The notes under the pieces: generated by a model
Seen by the model: the letters and a program-made list of their open reading frames with translations, nothing else
The model's database searches: none
What the model was told of the DNA's origin: nothing
Part shown: positions 33,817-42,724 of the stretch, one piece after another
Layout: the number at the start of each line of letters is the position of its first letter
Numbering within the stretch: the first letter of the stretch is position 1
Program-made: the position numbers and the translations under genes
From: an uncultured bacterium
GTDB taxonomy: Bacteria > Bacteroidota > Bacteroidia > Bacteroidales > CAIXTV01
Assembly: GCA_903922465.1 (NCBI GenBank)
Contig: CAIXTV010000258.1
Location: 1-46,079 of the forward strand
Length of the DNA: 46,079 nucleotides
Direction of reading: 5' to 3'

Positions 33817-33824
33817 CCCTCCTT
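33817..33824 (-). promoter_or_regulatory. Strong Shine-Dalgarno (AAGGAGGG)
   Basis: On the minus strand AAGGAGGG lies 8 nt before the ATG at 33808. Most other starts in the window lack any such motif. Confidence 0.7.
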
Positions 33825-33895
33825 ATTTTATTTATAATCTATTATTTGAATCTTATTGGTTTCTACATGAATGATATAGATAAATCCGTTTTTTC

Positions 33896-34063
33896 TTTCC
33901 ACAATACTACTTTTACAATTGGCTATACTACTTTTGCATTACTCTATACTTCTTTTACTTTTCTCTATACTTATTTTGCTTTATCTTATACTACTTTTAC
34001 AGTTTATTGCTATACTTATACTTATCATTATTCTATATTTTCTTTATGCAATACTTCTTTTAC
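33896..34063. repeat. 21-bp-period tandem array, AT-rich
   Basis: Five exact-length 21-bp units at 33896-34000 (minus-strand consensus G-T/C-AAAAGTAGTATAG-nn-AAA), then two length-variant units (34001-34042) and one more 21-bp unit (34043-34063). The minus strand is blocked by stops in all frames; only the plus strand is open, away from the gene. This speaks for a DNA- or RNA-level role rather than coding. Confidence 0.85.
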
Positions 34064-34197
34064 ATACATCTAAATTATTTCAGTTATTATGAATGTAAAC
34101 ATAGAATAGTTAATGGTATAAATATAAATCTATATTGATATTTTTAAATTTAATCAGATATATATTCTATAGCTTCAATATTGAATACAAAGATATA

Positions 34198-34205
34198 TAA
34201 TTATT
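34198..34205 (-). promoter_or_regulatory. Candidate -7 box upstream of array
   Basis: TATCTTTG on the minus strand fits TAnnTTTG. If used, the whole 21-bp array would be part of a leader of about 380 nt. Confidence 0.35.
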
Positions 34206-34469
34206 CTGATATAATATCTACAAAATATATTTTTAGAGATTGATATAATAAAACATCCATAAATATTAGCTGTTTGAAACCAAAACACACCCTACATTAA
34301 ACATATAATCCTATAACAGTTAAAACCTACAAAAATACCACCCCAAAAGCCCTCAAATAAATCTAAAATTTTACCCCACGACATAATACCTAAACCCTCA
34401 TTAATCAGGTTAAACCTAAGCTACAAAGACATTGAATCGAAAACCGATTAATATAAAATGTAGAAATTG

Positions 34470-34500
34470 CTTGAAACTATGATAAATTCCATTACTTTTG
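34470..34500 (+). promoter_or_regulatory. efp promoter
   Basis: CTTG (34470-34473), 19-nt spacer, TACTTTTG (34493-34500): close to the full TTTG-N19-TAnnTTTG consensus, 19 bp before the ATG. Confidence 0.65.
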
Positions 34501-34519
34501 CGAAAATTTAGAAAGAGAT

Positions 34520-35086
34520 ATGGCGACTACAGCAGATTTTAGAAATGGCTTATGTTTGGAATTTAACGGCGAACTATTTACCATTGTTGAATTTCAACAT
34601 GTTAAACCAGGAAAAGGCGGCGCATTTGTCAGAACAAAACTTAAGAACTTAAAAACAGGAAAAGTTATCCCAAACACCTTCAATGCAGGGGTTAAGATAG
34701 ACATTGCCAGAGTAGAACGACGTCCATATCAATTCTTGTATAAGGATGGTGATGATTACAATTTCATGAATGTACAGAATTTCGAACAAGTGCTAATAGA
34801 AGAATCCGTAATTGCTTCTCCCGACCTTATGAAAGAAGGACAAGAAGTTGAAATTATGTTTCATGCCGACACCGAAACGCCTCTATCATGCGAATTACCC
34901 TCCTTCGTTGAATTAGAAATAGTTTATACAGAACCCGGGCTCAAGGGAGACACAGCAACTAACACCCTAAAACCTGCAACTTTAGAAACTGGAGCTATAC
35001 TAAATGTTCCCATTTTCATTAGTCAAGGCGAAAAAATCAAAGTAGACACACGCACCCGTGCCTATTCAGAACGAGTTAAAAGCTAA
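34520..35086 (+). CDS. efp: Elongation factor P
   Basis: 188 aa, three beta-barrel domains. Domain I loop [12 protein letters not shown] carries the tip Lys32 that reaches the ribosomal P-site; the C-terminal signature is near [20 protein letters not shown] rescues ribosomes stalled at Pro runs. Followed after 46 bp by an LpxD-like gene, an arrangement common in Bacteroidetes where efp sits in the lipid A gene cluster. Confidence 0.96.
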   Translation: MATTADFRNGLCLEFNGELFTIVEFQHVKPGKGGAFVRTKLKNLKTGKVIPNTFNAGVKIDIARVERRPYQFLYKDGDDYNFMNVQNFEQVLIEESVIASPDLMKEGQEVEIMFHADTETPLSCELPSFVELEIVYTEPGLKGDTATNTLKPATLETGAILNVPIFISQGEKIKVDTRTRAYSERVKS

Positions 35087-35132
35087 TTCCAACACCCAAT
35101 CAAGTAAATAAAACAATCATTTATCTATCATT

Positions 35133-36077
35133 ATGAAGTTTGACGCTCCCATCACACTACAAACAATAGCTCAATTTATTGATGCAAAATTTGAGGGTTC
35201 GCCCGAAATGCAAGTTTGCGGAATAAACGAAATCCACATGGTAGTTCCCGGTGATATTACTTTTGTTGACCATCCAAAATACTACGACAAAGCTCTAAAC
35301 TCAGCCGCTACATTTGTTATCATTAATAAAAAAGTTGAATGCCCCGCTGGCAAAGCTCTATTGTTTTCCGACGATCCTTTTAACGACTATGTTACTCTAG
35401 TAAAGAAATTCCGCTCATTCGAACCTTGCAGCAGTGCTATCAGCCCAACAGCAAAAATTGGAGAAGGAACCGTAATTCAACCCTTTGCTTTTGTTGGTAA
35501 TCACGTTACAATTGGCAAAAACTGCATCATTCATTCAAACGTAAGCATATACGACTATTCAGTTATTGGAGATAATGTAATTGTAAACTCAAACAGCGTA
35601 ATTGGAGGCGATGCATGCTACTTTAAACGCCGCCCCGATCATTATGATAAACTCGAAAGCTGCGGAAGAACTGTAATAGGAAACAATGTAGAAATTGGTA
35701 GCTTATGTACTATCGACAGAGGCGCATCAGGCGATACCGTAGTTGGTGATGGCTCTAAGCTGGATAATCACATTCAAATTGGGCACGATACAGTTATTGG
35801 GAAAAACGTTCTAATACTTTCAGGAGTTATCATTGCTGGTGTAACTACCATCGAAGACGATGTAATTCTTTGGGGTGGAGTAGCCATTCAGAAAGATTTA
35901 ACTATCGGGAAAGGAGCTATTGTGCTTGCTATGTCAGGAGTTGATAAATCACTTGAAGGTGGTAAAACATATTTCGGAATCCCTGCAATTGAATCACGAT
36001 TGAAATGGCGCGAACTAGCCGCTCTGCGAAACATGCCCGACTTTCTTGAAGAATACTACAAAACTAAAGTAGACTAA
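35133..36077 (+). CDS. LpxD-like UDP-glucosamine N-acyltransferase
   Basis: 314 aa. N-terminal uridine-binding-like domain (about 1-95), then a left-handed beta-helix with hexapeptide repeats (AKIGEGTVIQPFAFVGNHVTIG and on), and the catalytic His in DNHIQIGHDTVIG typical of LpxD. It would add a 3-hydroxyacyl chain to UDP-3-O-acyl-glucosamine in lipid A synthesis. Bacteroidetes often carry a second LpxD-like gene next to efp; whether this is the main LpxD or a paralogue with another sugar substrate is open. It converges with the O-antigen ligase gene with a 4-bp overlap. Confidence 0.85.
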   Translation: MKFDAPITLQTIAQFIDAKFEGSPEMQVCGINEIHMVVPGDITFVDHPKYYDKALNSAATFVIINKKVECPAGKALLFSDDPFNDYVTLVKKFRSFEPCSSAISPTAKIGEGTVIQPFAFVGNHVTIGKNCIIHSNVSIYDYSVIGDNVIVNSNSVIGGDACYFKRRPDHYDKLESCGRTVIGNNVEIGSLCTIDRGASGDTVVGDGSKLDNHIQIGHDTVIGKNVLILSGVIIAGVTTIEDDVILWGGVAIQKDLTIGKGAIVLAMSGVDKSLEGGKTYFGIPAIESRLKWRELAALRNMPDFLEEYYKTKVD

Positions 36078-37507
36078 ACTTCACTCTCTTTTTCTTCTTT
36101 TCTTAGATTTAAATCTATTGCAACTAATGCTGCAATAAACCCCCAAAATGGAACTGATAACTTATCAGAGTCTAGAAAGTTATTCATAAATCCATGCACA
36201 TAATAGCTTATTAAACCCACAATAAGTATAAACACTATTTGCTTGGTTTGTGGGTTCAATTTACGCTTTAATATAGAAAGCGCAGTGTAAATTACTGTAC
36301 CCAATATTCCCAACACAAAAAGCAATCCCGGAACACCTTGCTCCGACAAAGGACCAATGTATTCGCTATGAGCATTGCCTTTAACCCCAAAATCAGTGCT
36401 AATAATGGTTTTATCCTTGCTCGATTGAAATGGACCATATACAAATTGATATGTCCCAGGCCCCCAACCGGTGATAGGTTTTTGATTAAACATTTTTAAG
36501 GCCGAGTTCCAACGATTAAGTCGCTCTAAATTTGATGCATCAGAAGAAATATTCGACATCGACTGTAAATGCTTAACCAAGTCCTTTGACGAATCTTGTT
36601 TATTCCTTTCCATTTGCTGAATAATTTGAGTTCGCATCAGGAAAAATATGGATGCAAATACAACCAGACTTAGCAATATCCACTGGATTTTAATTTTTAA
36701 TTTAATGACAATTAAAACCACTGCCCCAAAGGTTAAACTTAACCATGCAGCTCTGCAATAGGAAAGATAAAACCCAACCAACAACACAACAGTCGACATA
36801 AGGGCCCAGAAGCGCCTTGTATTGGAATAAGACTTCAAAAAGATAAATCCTATGCTTGCAGGAAGCATTATCGCTAAGGCAGCCCCATAAGCTGTGTGGT
36901 CATTATAAAAAGGAGACATAATCCAATGTCCAATTTTTTCATCAAAACCAAACAAATAGTGCTGATAGGTGGTATAAATCACAACAATCACTAGCGAGAT
37001 GATATATAACCAAAAAAAGCTGAGAATATTCTTTTGATTTTTAAATATCCCAACCGCAATAAAATAAAATGGTATCACAAACCACAACCTTGATATAAAA
37101 TATTTAAGCGAAACTATCGGCAAACAGCTTGTTATGGTAGTAATAAGCATCCAAACAAGACTAAGTATTATTGCAATGCTAACCGGATGCCTGCTTATTC
37201 TAATATCGTACTTGTTTTCATAAAGTATTTTTATGATAAAAAGCAGTAATAAGCCAGCCATAAGGGGCTCAGAAGGAATTGATAAACCTAAACCGAATTG
37301 ACTATCTTTTAAAGTAAACGATAATGGAGTAATTAAAGTGATAAAGAAAAACACTTTATCATAAGCAAAAATAAAAGTTAGAATAACAAAAAGAATAAGA
37401 GGCAGAGCAAATATCCAATAAAATTCTAAAGCAATACAAATAGAGCTAATGGCCAAATAAATGGCAATAATAGCATAAAACCAACCTAATTGTTTTTGAT
37501 TGATCAC
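36074..37507 (-). CDS. O-antigen ligase/polymerase (Wzy_C/WaaL family)
   Basis: 477 aa, about 11 membrane segments with one large periplasmic loop (about residues 300-400) containing RWNSALKMFNQKPITGWGPG and HSEYIGPLSEQGVPGLL, the Wzy_C-type motifs that bind the polyprenyl-linked glycan. Polymerases and ligases cannot be told apart by sequence alone. Follows the Wzz gene on the minus strand after 15 bp, supporting a polymerase/chain-length pair. Confidence 0.82.
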   Translation of the reverse strand: MINQKQLGWFYAIIAIYLAISSICIALEFYWIFALPLILFVILTFIFAYDKVFFFITLITPLSFTLKDSQFGLGLSIPSEPLMAGLLLLFIIKILYENKYDIRISRHPVSIAIILSLVWMLITTITSCLPIVSLKYFISRLWFVIPFYFIAVGIFKNQKNILSFFWLYIISLVIVVIYTTYQHYLFGFDEKIGHWIMSPFYNDHTAYGAALAIMLPASIGFIFLKSYSNTRRFWALMSTVVLLVGFYLSYCRAAWLSLTFGAVVLIVIKLKIKIQWILLSLVVFASIFFLMRTQIIQQMERNKQDSSKDLVKHLQSMSNISSDASNLERLNRWNSALKMFNQKPITGWGPGTYQFVYGPFQSSKDKTIISTDFGVKGNAHSEYIGPLSEQGVPGLLFVLGILGTVIYTALSILKRKLNPQTKQIVFILIVGLISYYVHGFMNNFLDSDKLSVPFWGFIAALVAIDLNLRKEEKESEV

Positions 37508-37522
37508 TGATTGGATTAAAAC

Positions 37523-38572
37523 CTATGATAAATTTATCTGAGAATTGATCTTTTCATTGTTGTAACGCCGAAAAGTATCAATGATAATTAGGATTAAGAT
37601 ACAAAAAAACATCGAAGATATGGTACTTACTGCAACTATCAACCACCTGACTGGATAAGATTTCTTTTCAGCTTTAAAAGCTCTATCAACAATGAATTTT
37701 TGAGGTAAATACTCAAATGCATCCACTTTTGCTTCATCATATTTAGTCTGTATTACATTAAGCTGTTTTTTGTCATGCTCTAAGGCCGTTCGCAATGAAA
37801 CATAAGCACCACCGTACATAGCCAAAATGTCTATTTTCTTTTGAATTTCTCTAATCCCTAGCTTATTTCCTTTTGATAACGCAATAGCCATTTGTTCGTT
37901 TATACGTTCCGATTGCGATTCATAATCAAACACCCCTAAGCGATTTATCAAAGCAATAGAATCTTCTTTTATTTTAATTTCCTTTGCTAAATGCTTATAT
38001 TCTGCTTCAACAATTTGATAACCCTTTAAAGCACGCACTTTCTGCATTGCATTTTTTGTCGAGTCCATCAACTCTGCAATGTCGTTTGCAATATTTGCAG
38101 CCATTTGTGGATCTTTGTCTAACACTGAAATTTCAACAGCCATATATTCAGTCCTTCGAAAACTAATATTGCTCTCATACTCTGCAAAGAGATTCGTATT
38201 CTTATAAGGAGAAGTTGAATCGACGTCATAATGATCCATTAAATGATATTTCTGGATTATTGCCTGTCGAATTACATTTGAATTAAGAATCTGCAACATT
38301 TGTTCTGCTTGTTCATCTTCCCCAAACTCAAGAATATCAGTTTTCATAGCATAGTTATCTGACAATAATGCCTTGGAAATTGCATTAGTTGATGTAGGAA
38401 ATAAAACTACTTTTGATTTAAACTTAGGGGTAATGAATAAGGTTGAAGAAAATATTGCTGAAAGCACAATTGCAAGTATAGCAACTATAACAATAGGTTT
38501 CTTCCATTTCCAAATGAATAATATAAAATTAGTTGAATTAAAGTCAGTAACCTTGGTTCTTTGATCTGTCAT
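37523..38572 (-). CDS. Wzz-type chain-length determinant
   Basis: 349 aa. Membrane segment near residues 28-48, a large periplasmic region with coiled-coil helices (about 55-300), the Pro-containing KKSYPVRW motif before a second membrane segment (about 308-332). No cytosolic tyrosine kinase. Wzz proteins set polysaccharide chain length together with Wzy. Middle gene of the leftward polysaccharide unit. Confidence 0.87.
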   Translation of the reverse strand: MTDQRTKVTDFNSTNFILFIWKWKKPIVIVAILAIVLSAIFSSTLFITPKFKSKVVLFPTSTNAISKALLSDNYAMKTDILEFGEDEQAEQMLQILNSNVIRQAIIQKYHLMDHYDVDSTSPYKNTNLFAEYESNISFRRTEYMAVEISVLDKDPQMAANIANDIAELMDSTKNAMQKVRALKGYQIVEAEYKHLAKEIKIKEDSIALINRLGVFDYESQSERINEQMAIALSKGNKLGIREIQKKIDILAMYGGAYVSLRTALEHDKKQLNVIQTKYDEAKVDAFEYLPQKFIVDRAFKAEKKSYPVRWLIVAVSTISSMFFCILILIIIDTFRRYNNEKINSQINLS

Positions 38573-38701
38573 GAATATTTGAATTATTTAGAGCTATTAA
38601 CGGTCAAAATTAAAAAAAATTATCCTATTGGAAACATTAGGGACTTAAATCATCAAATAATCTAATATTAATGATTAATTATATTCTGATTAAAAGCAAT
38701 A

Positions 38702-40180
38702 TTATTCCTTTTTAAGGATTTTCAATAGATCTTTAATATTCAGTAATTGAAGGGTCCATGCAATTAAAACAGAAACTATTGAATAGATAACAAATTCATA
38801 AGTCCACTTTAAAGGTAAAACAGTAGAAATCCATCCTACTATCGAAATTAAAATCACAAATAAAATCAAAGTGCTTATAAATCTGTAATTCACTTTAAAT
38901 TTAAATTGATTTTGGGCATATATGATTTGAGCCAATGCAGTAATAAATTGGGTAAATAAACTCACCGCTGCCGACCCCATTGCTTTAAAATGGGGAATAA
39001 GAATCAAGTTTAGTACAATATTAATTAGCATTCCTCCTCCTGCAATAAGATTCAAAGCTTTCAAATTTCCATTAGCAGTTAATAAACTTCCGAAAATATA
39101 AGTTGTTGAAATTGCAACGAAGCACGACATTAATAAAGAAAAAATAACTTGCGATTGCACCATTCTTAGTTCAAAAACAACAAGTGATTCTCCTGGATGA
39201 ATGGGATAAAGCATCTCCATTAAATGTCGGCTATAATATACAGAACCAACAGCTACCGTGATTGCTATTGTTATGAGCAATGTATATGACAGTTTCACCA
39301 TATTTTCAACTGAATCTTTATGTTTTATCATTTTAGCAAAAATGGGTAATAAAAGACCAGCAAATAAAAATGCAATCATATTGGTTGCATCCAATAATCT
39401 ATAAGCAGAGGCATATATTCCTGACTGAACATCACCATCACCTGTCGGGAGCATACGTTCAAGCATAACAGTATCAATGCGATTGTAAAAGGTCATTAGT
39501 AAAGCTAAAATAGCATAAGGAAAACTTTGTCGAAGTATCAACAGAAAGAATGCATAATTCCACTTTAGCTTAGTGAATTTAGCTTTTCTTGCAACAACCA
39601 TTAATGCAACGATTGCCGTAATTATATAAGCTACTGTTTGTGAATAAACATACCATTCAAGTTTAAAAGGTTCTGAAGTCACATTCCCCCAAAGTAATAT
39701 TGCACAAATCAAAATCATTAGCGTCCGGTCAAGTACTGAGAGAAAACTATCAATCTTAAAGAGGTGCAATCCTGATAAATTACTTCTAAGGTATAAAACA
39801 AAAGAAATTAAAAACTGATTTATCCCTAAAATGACCAGCAATTTAATTTGCTCAGGACTATAACGTACGATAAAACCTAAGCTGACGGTTACTATAACAT
39901 ATATTATAGCAAGAAGCAGTTTAAGTATCAAAATGCTCGACAAATGTTTGTTGAGCAGTTGATTGTTCTGTGCTATATTTCGATTATTAAAATTAGTTAT
40001 TCCGAAATCAAGAATGATGTTAAATAAGAACGAGAAATTCAGAATGGCAAAATAAAAACCATAATCTTGAGTTCCTATGACATTTTGCACACTTCTATCA
40101 ATTCCTAATATCCAAAAAGGCTTTATCAATAGATTTAAAAACAGAAGAAAAAGAAGATTTCGTAGAAATTTCCGTTGCAT
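38702..40180 (-). CDS. Wzx-like oligosaccharide flippase
   Basis: 492 aa, about 12-14 membrane segments of the MOP (PST/MVF) fold: an N-terminal GTQDYGFYFAILNFSFLFNIILDFGI motif typical of polysaccharide flippases, and a conserved AGGGMLINIVLNLILIPHFKAMGSA segment in the C-half. It would flip undecaprenyl-linked repeat units to the periplasm for Wzy. Upstream by 17 bp lies the FkbM gene; 129 bp downstream begins wzz. Confidence 0.88.
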   Translation of the reverse strand: MQRKFLRNLLFLLFLNLLIKPFWILGIDRSVQNVIGTQDYGFYFAILNFSFLFNIILDFGITNFNNRNIAQNNQLLNKHLSSILILKLLLAIIYVIVTVSLGFIVRYSPEQIKLLVILGINQFLISFVLYLRSNLSGLHLFKIDSFLSVLDRTLMILICAILLWGNVTSEPFKLEWYVYSQTVAYIITAIVALMVVARKAKFTKLKWNYAFFLLILRQSFPYAILALLMTFYNRIDTVMLERMLPTGDGDVQSGIYASAYRLLDATNMIAFLFAGLLLPIFAKMIKHKDSVENMVKLSYTLLITIAITVAVGSVYYSRHLMEMLYPIHPGESLVVFELRMVQSQVIFSLLMSCFVAISTTYIFGSLLTANGNLKALNLIAGGGMLINIVLNLILIPHFKAMGSAAVSLFTQFITALAQIIYAQNQFKFKVNYRFISTLILFVILISIVGWISTVLPLKWTYEFVIYSIVSVLIAWTLQLLNIKDLLKILKKE

Positions 40181-40197
40181 TAGATTTATAAGATTAG

Positions 40198-40941
40198 CTA
40201 ATTTTTGGGTATAAAGATAAAATTTTGTGTCTTATGTTTTTCAACATCGAACACAACCAATGATTTTTTTATTACAACAAAGGCCTCAAAACCCAATTCA
40301 GAAAAAAGGTTCAAACAATTAGTACGGTTTTGGTTTTCCCACAATTCAACATATACTTTTGGTTTGTATGTAAGCAAAGTATTTCTTGCCCCATCTAAAA
40401 CTTGCCATTCATGGTTTTCAACATCGATTTTTATGGCTTTAATATCATTTTGAAGACTAATATTGCTTATACAATCATCTAAACGTTCAATTTTACAATG
40501 ATAACTCTCCCCTTCTAATGTTTTTTCTTCTGTGTTTTCTTGCTGAATGTAACTTAATCCCTGCATCTTAACTGAATTCATTACAGGCATAATCACTTCA
40601 GCACTTCCATTGTAATTACCAAGAGCAATTTCGAATACTTTTATGTTGTTGAGTTTAAAAAAAGAAACTATTTTTCTTAATATTTTTGCGTTGACGGGCA
40701 CGGGTTCATAACATAAAATAGTTGTTTGGGGTCGTTTTTTAGAGAAATGATAACTCATTACACCTATATTTGCCCCAATATCAAGAAGAGTCCCTTCATT
40801 TGGAATAAGTGAAAGAAAATGCAAGAAATCTTTTTCTCTCTTATTGAATTTCAGCGTGAATATGGTGAATACTGAAAACACAAATAAATAATTTTCGAAG
40901 CCGAATAGTCTTTGGAGTACGAATTTTATCCTTTGCTTCAT
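40198..40941 (-). CDS. FkbM-family methyltransferase
   Basis: 247 aa. Rossmann methyltransferase motif I LLDIGANIGVMSYHFSK (about 53-69), CYEPVPVNAKIL, and late AIKIDVENHEWQVLDGA, the FkbM signature. These enzymes O-methylate sugars or glycan ends. As the first gene of the leftward unit with wzx, wzz and the ligase, it probably methylates the surface glycan. Confidence 0.88.
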   Translation of the reverse strand: MKQRIKFVLQRLFGFENYLFVFSVFTIFTLKFNKREKDFLHFLSLIPNEGTLLDIGANIGVMSYHFSKKRPQTTILCYEPVPVNAKILRKIVSFFKLNNIKVFEIALGNYNGSAEVIMPVMNSVKMQGLSYIQQENTEEKTLEGESYHCKIERLDDCISNISLQNDIKAIKIDVENHEWQVLDGARNTLLTYKPKVYVELWENQNRTNCLNLFSELGFEAFVVIKKSLVVFDVEKHKTQNFIFIPKN

Positions 40942-40962
40942 GAAAAATTATGATATTTGCGG

Positions 40963-40970
40963 CAAAGATA
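40963..40970 (-). promoter_or_regulatory. -7 box for FkbM-wzx-wzz-wzy unit
   Basis: TATCTTTG on the minus strand fits TAnnTTTG, 22 bp before the start at 40941. Confidence 0.55.
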
Positions 40971-41025
40971 CAAAACTTAATTTTACGGTAAGCGTATTTT
41001 GATGTAAGAAAACACAATTAAAGTC

Positions 41026-42171
41026 TTGAAAATAGCTATTAACACCCGTCTTTTAATTAAAAATAAGCTCGATGGCATCGGATGGTTTACTTTTGAAACC
41101 CTGAATAGAATCACTAAAGCTCATCCTGAGCATACATTTTATTTTATTTTCGATCGTCCTTATCATCCCGAATTCGCTGGTTTCTCAGATAATATCATCC
41201 CCATTGTTCTTTCGCCTCAGGCTCGTCATCCTTTGCTTTTTTACATTTGGTTTGAATGGTCGATTCCTTTTCTCTTTAGAAAGATTAATCCCGACATTTT
41301 CGTTTCTCCCGATGGATATATTTCTCTTTCAACTAAAGTCCCAACATTAGCTGTTATTCACGATTTGAATTTTGAACATTACCCAAAGGATCTTCCTTGG
41401 TTGGTTCGTTGGTATTATAGACACTATTTCCCACAATTTGCTCAGAAATCTGCTCGTATTGTAACCGTTTCTGAATTTTCAAAACAAGATATTGTTGAAC
41501 AGTATCATATTAATCCTGAGAAGATAGATGTAGTTTATAATGGTGCGAGTGCACTTTTTACTCCTATTAACGAAACAGTCAAAAATGAAGTTCGGCATGA
41601 GTATTCCCAAGGAAAACCCTATTTTTTATTTGTAGGGGCACTGCATCCACGTAAAAACCTCATCAATTTGCTCAAGGCTTTTGACCTTTTCAGAGATAGG
41701 CATGACACTGATATTAAGCTTTTGGTTGTTGGAGAGAAAAAATGGTGGACACCTGAAATGCAAGCTGCCTATTCGGGAATGAAATGGACCAATGAGGTAA
41801 TTTTTATTGGACGTATGGATATCGGACAACTGCGAAAAGTGTTGGGTGCTGCCCTTGCTCAGGTGTATGTTTCTTATTTCGAAGGCTTTGGCATTCCTAT
41901 TATTGAAGCATTTAACTGTGAGGTTCCGGTTATTACTTCTAATGTAACCTCTATGCCTGAAGTTGCTGGCGATGCCGCACTTTTAGTAGACCCTTTTTCA
42001 GTAAACTCTATTGCAGATGGGTTAAGCAAGATTGCTTTCGACCCTATTTACAGAATTTCACTAATTGAAAAAGCTAAAGAAAGACGCAAAATATTTGATT
42101 GGGACCAAACTGCAAACGGTCTTTGGCAATCAATAGAAAGAACATTCCCTCATTTATCTCAGAAAAAATAA
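41026..42171 (+). CDS. GT4-family glycosyltransferase
   Basis: 381 aa, GT-B fold. The N-terminal MKIAINTRLL with LDGIGWFTFETL is typical for GT4; the C-terminal half has YFLFVGALHPRKNL, the acidic EGFGIPIIEAFNCEVPVITS motif that binds the nucleotide sugar, and GDAALLVDPF. Start codon is TTG at 41026: no ATG fits (the nearest upstream ATG is followed at once by a stop). It is divergent from the FkbM gene, so it likely adds a sugar to the same surface glycan. Confidence 0.88.
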   Translation: MKIAINTRLLIKNKLDGIGWFTFETLNRITKAHPEHTFYFIFDRPYHPEFAGFSDNIIPIVLSPQARHPLLFYIWFEWSIPFLFRKINPDIFVSPDGYISLSTKVPTLAVIHDLNFEHYPKDLPWLVRWYYRHYFPQFAQKSARIVTVSEFSKQDIVEQYHINPEKIDVVYNGASALFTPINETVKNEVRHEYSQGKPYFLFVGALHPRKNLINLLKAFDLFRDRHDTDIKLLVVGEKKWWTPEMQAAYSGMKWTNEVIFIGRMDIGQLRKVLGAALAQVYVSYFEGFGIPIIEAFNCEVPVITSNVTSMPEVAGDAALLVDPFSVNSIADGLSKIAFDPIYRISLIEKAKERRKIFDWDQTANGLWQSIERTFPHLSQKK

Positions 42172-42191
42172 ATTTATTAATTCAGTCTACT

Positions 42192-42199
42192 TATATTTG
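42192..42199 (+). promoter_or_regulatory. coaD -7 promoter box
   Basis: TATATTTG fits TAnnTTTG, 15 bp before the ATG at 42214. Confidence 0.5.
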
Positions 42200-42213
42200 T
42201 AAAAAATTACTGC

Positions 42214-42687
42214 ATGGAAAAAATTGCTGTTTTCCCAGGTTCTTTCGACCCAATAACTATTGGGCATAAAGAAATTATTCTTCGTTTTGCTCCCTTGTTT
42301 GACAAAATTATTGTTCTGATAGGGAAAAACGATACTAAAAAGACGCTTTTTAGCTTAGAGCAAAGAATTGGATGGGTCAAAGATACCTTTCAAAATTGTC
42401 CTAATATCTTTGTAGATGCATATGAGGGCCTCACCACCGACTATTGCATTGAAGTAAAGGCTAATTATATTCTCAGAGGAATCCGCAATGGGATTGACTT
42501 TGAATTTGAAAAGAATATCGATTTGATGAATAAGCAACTTCATCCAGAGGTAGAAACTTTGTTTTTAACCTCCCTTCCTAAATTTGCGCATGTCTCTTCC
42601 TCCCTTATCCGAGAAATCTACATACGTAATCGCGACATCTCAGCATTTATTCCACCTGAAGTGAAAATCCCTTTTGAAAATAAATAA
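42214..42687 (+). CDS. coaD: Phosphopantetheine adenylyltransferase
   Basis: 157 aa. Nucleotidyltransferase motif GSFDPITIGH at residues 9-18, ILRGIRNGIDFEFE in the middle and the late HVSSSLIREI, all CoaD signatures. It adds AMP to phosphopantetheine in coenzyme A synthesis (cytosol). Separated from the next gene by 37 bp, so probably co-transcribed with it. Confidence 0.96.
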   Translation: MEKIAVFPGSFDPITIGHKEIILRFAPLFDKIIVLIGKNDTKKTLFSLEQRIGWVKDTFQNCPNIFVDAYEGLTTDYCIEVKANYILRGIRNGIDFEFEKNIDLMNKQLHPEVETLFLTSLPKFAHVSSSLIREIYIRNRDISAFIPPEVKIPFENK

Positions 42688-42724
42688 ATTCGCTTTGCGT
42701 TATATTTCATAAGCTTCTATTTCC

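Larger units (their letters stand above)
33809..34519. other. Long AT-rich intergenic region
   Basis: 710 bp without a credible gene: the Shine-Dalgarno of the leftward gene, the 21-bp array (33896-34063), a minus-strand -7 box (34198-34205), then AT-rich DNA up to the efp promoter. Confidence 0.6.

Noticed and set aside
33896-34063. CRISPR array or plus-strand repeat protein
   Set aside because: No spacers; the plus-strand open frame is only the Tyr/Thr/Phe reading of the repeats and has no support from start or context.
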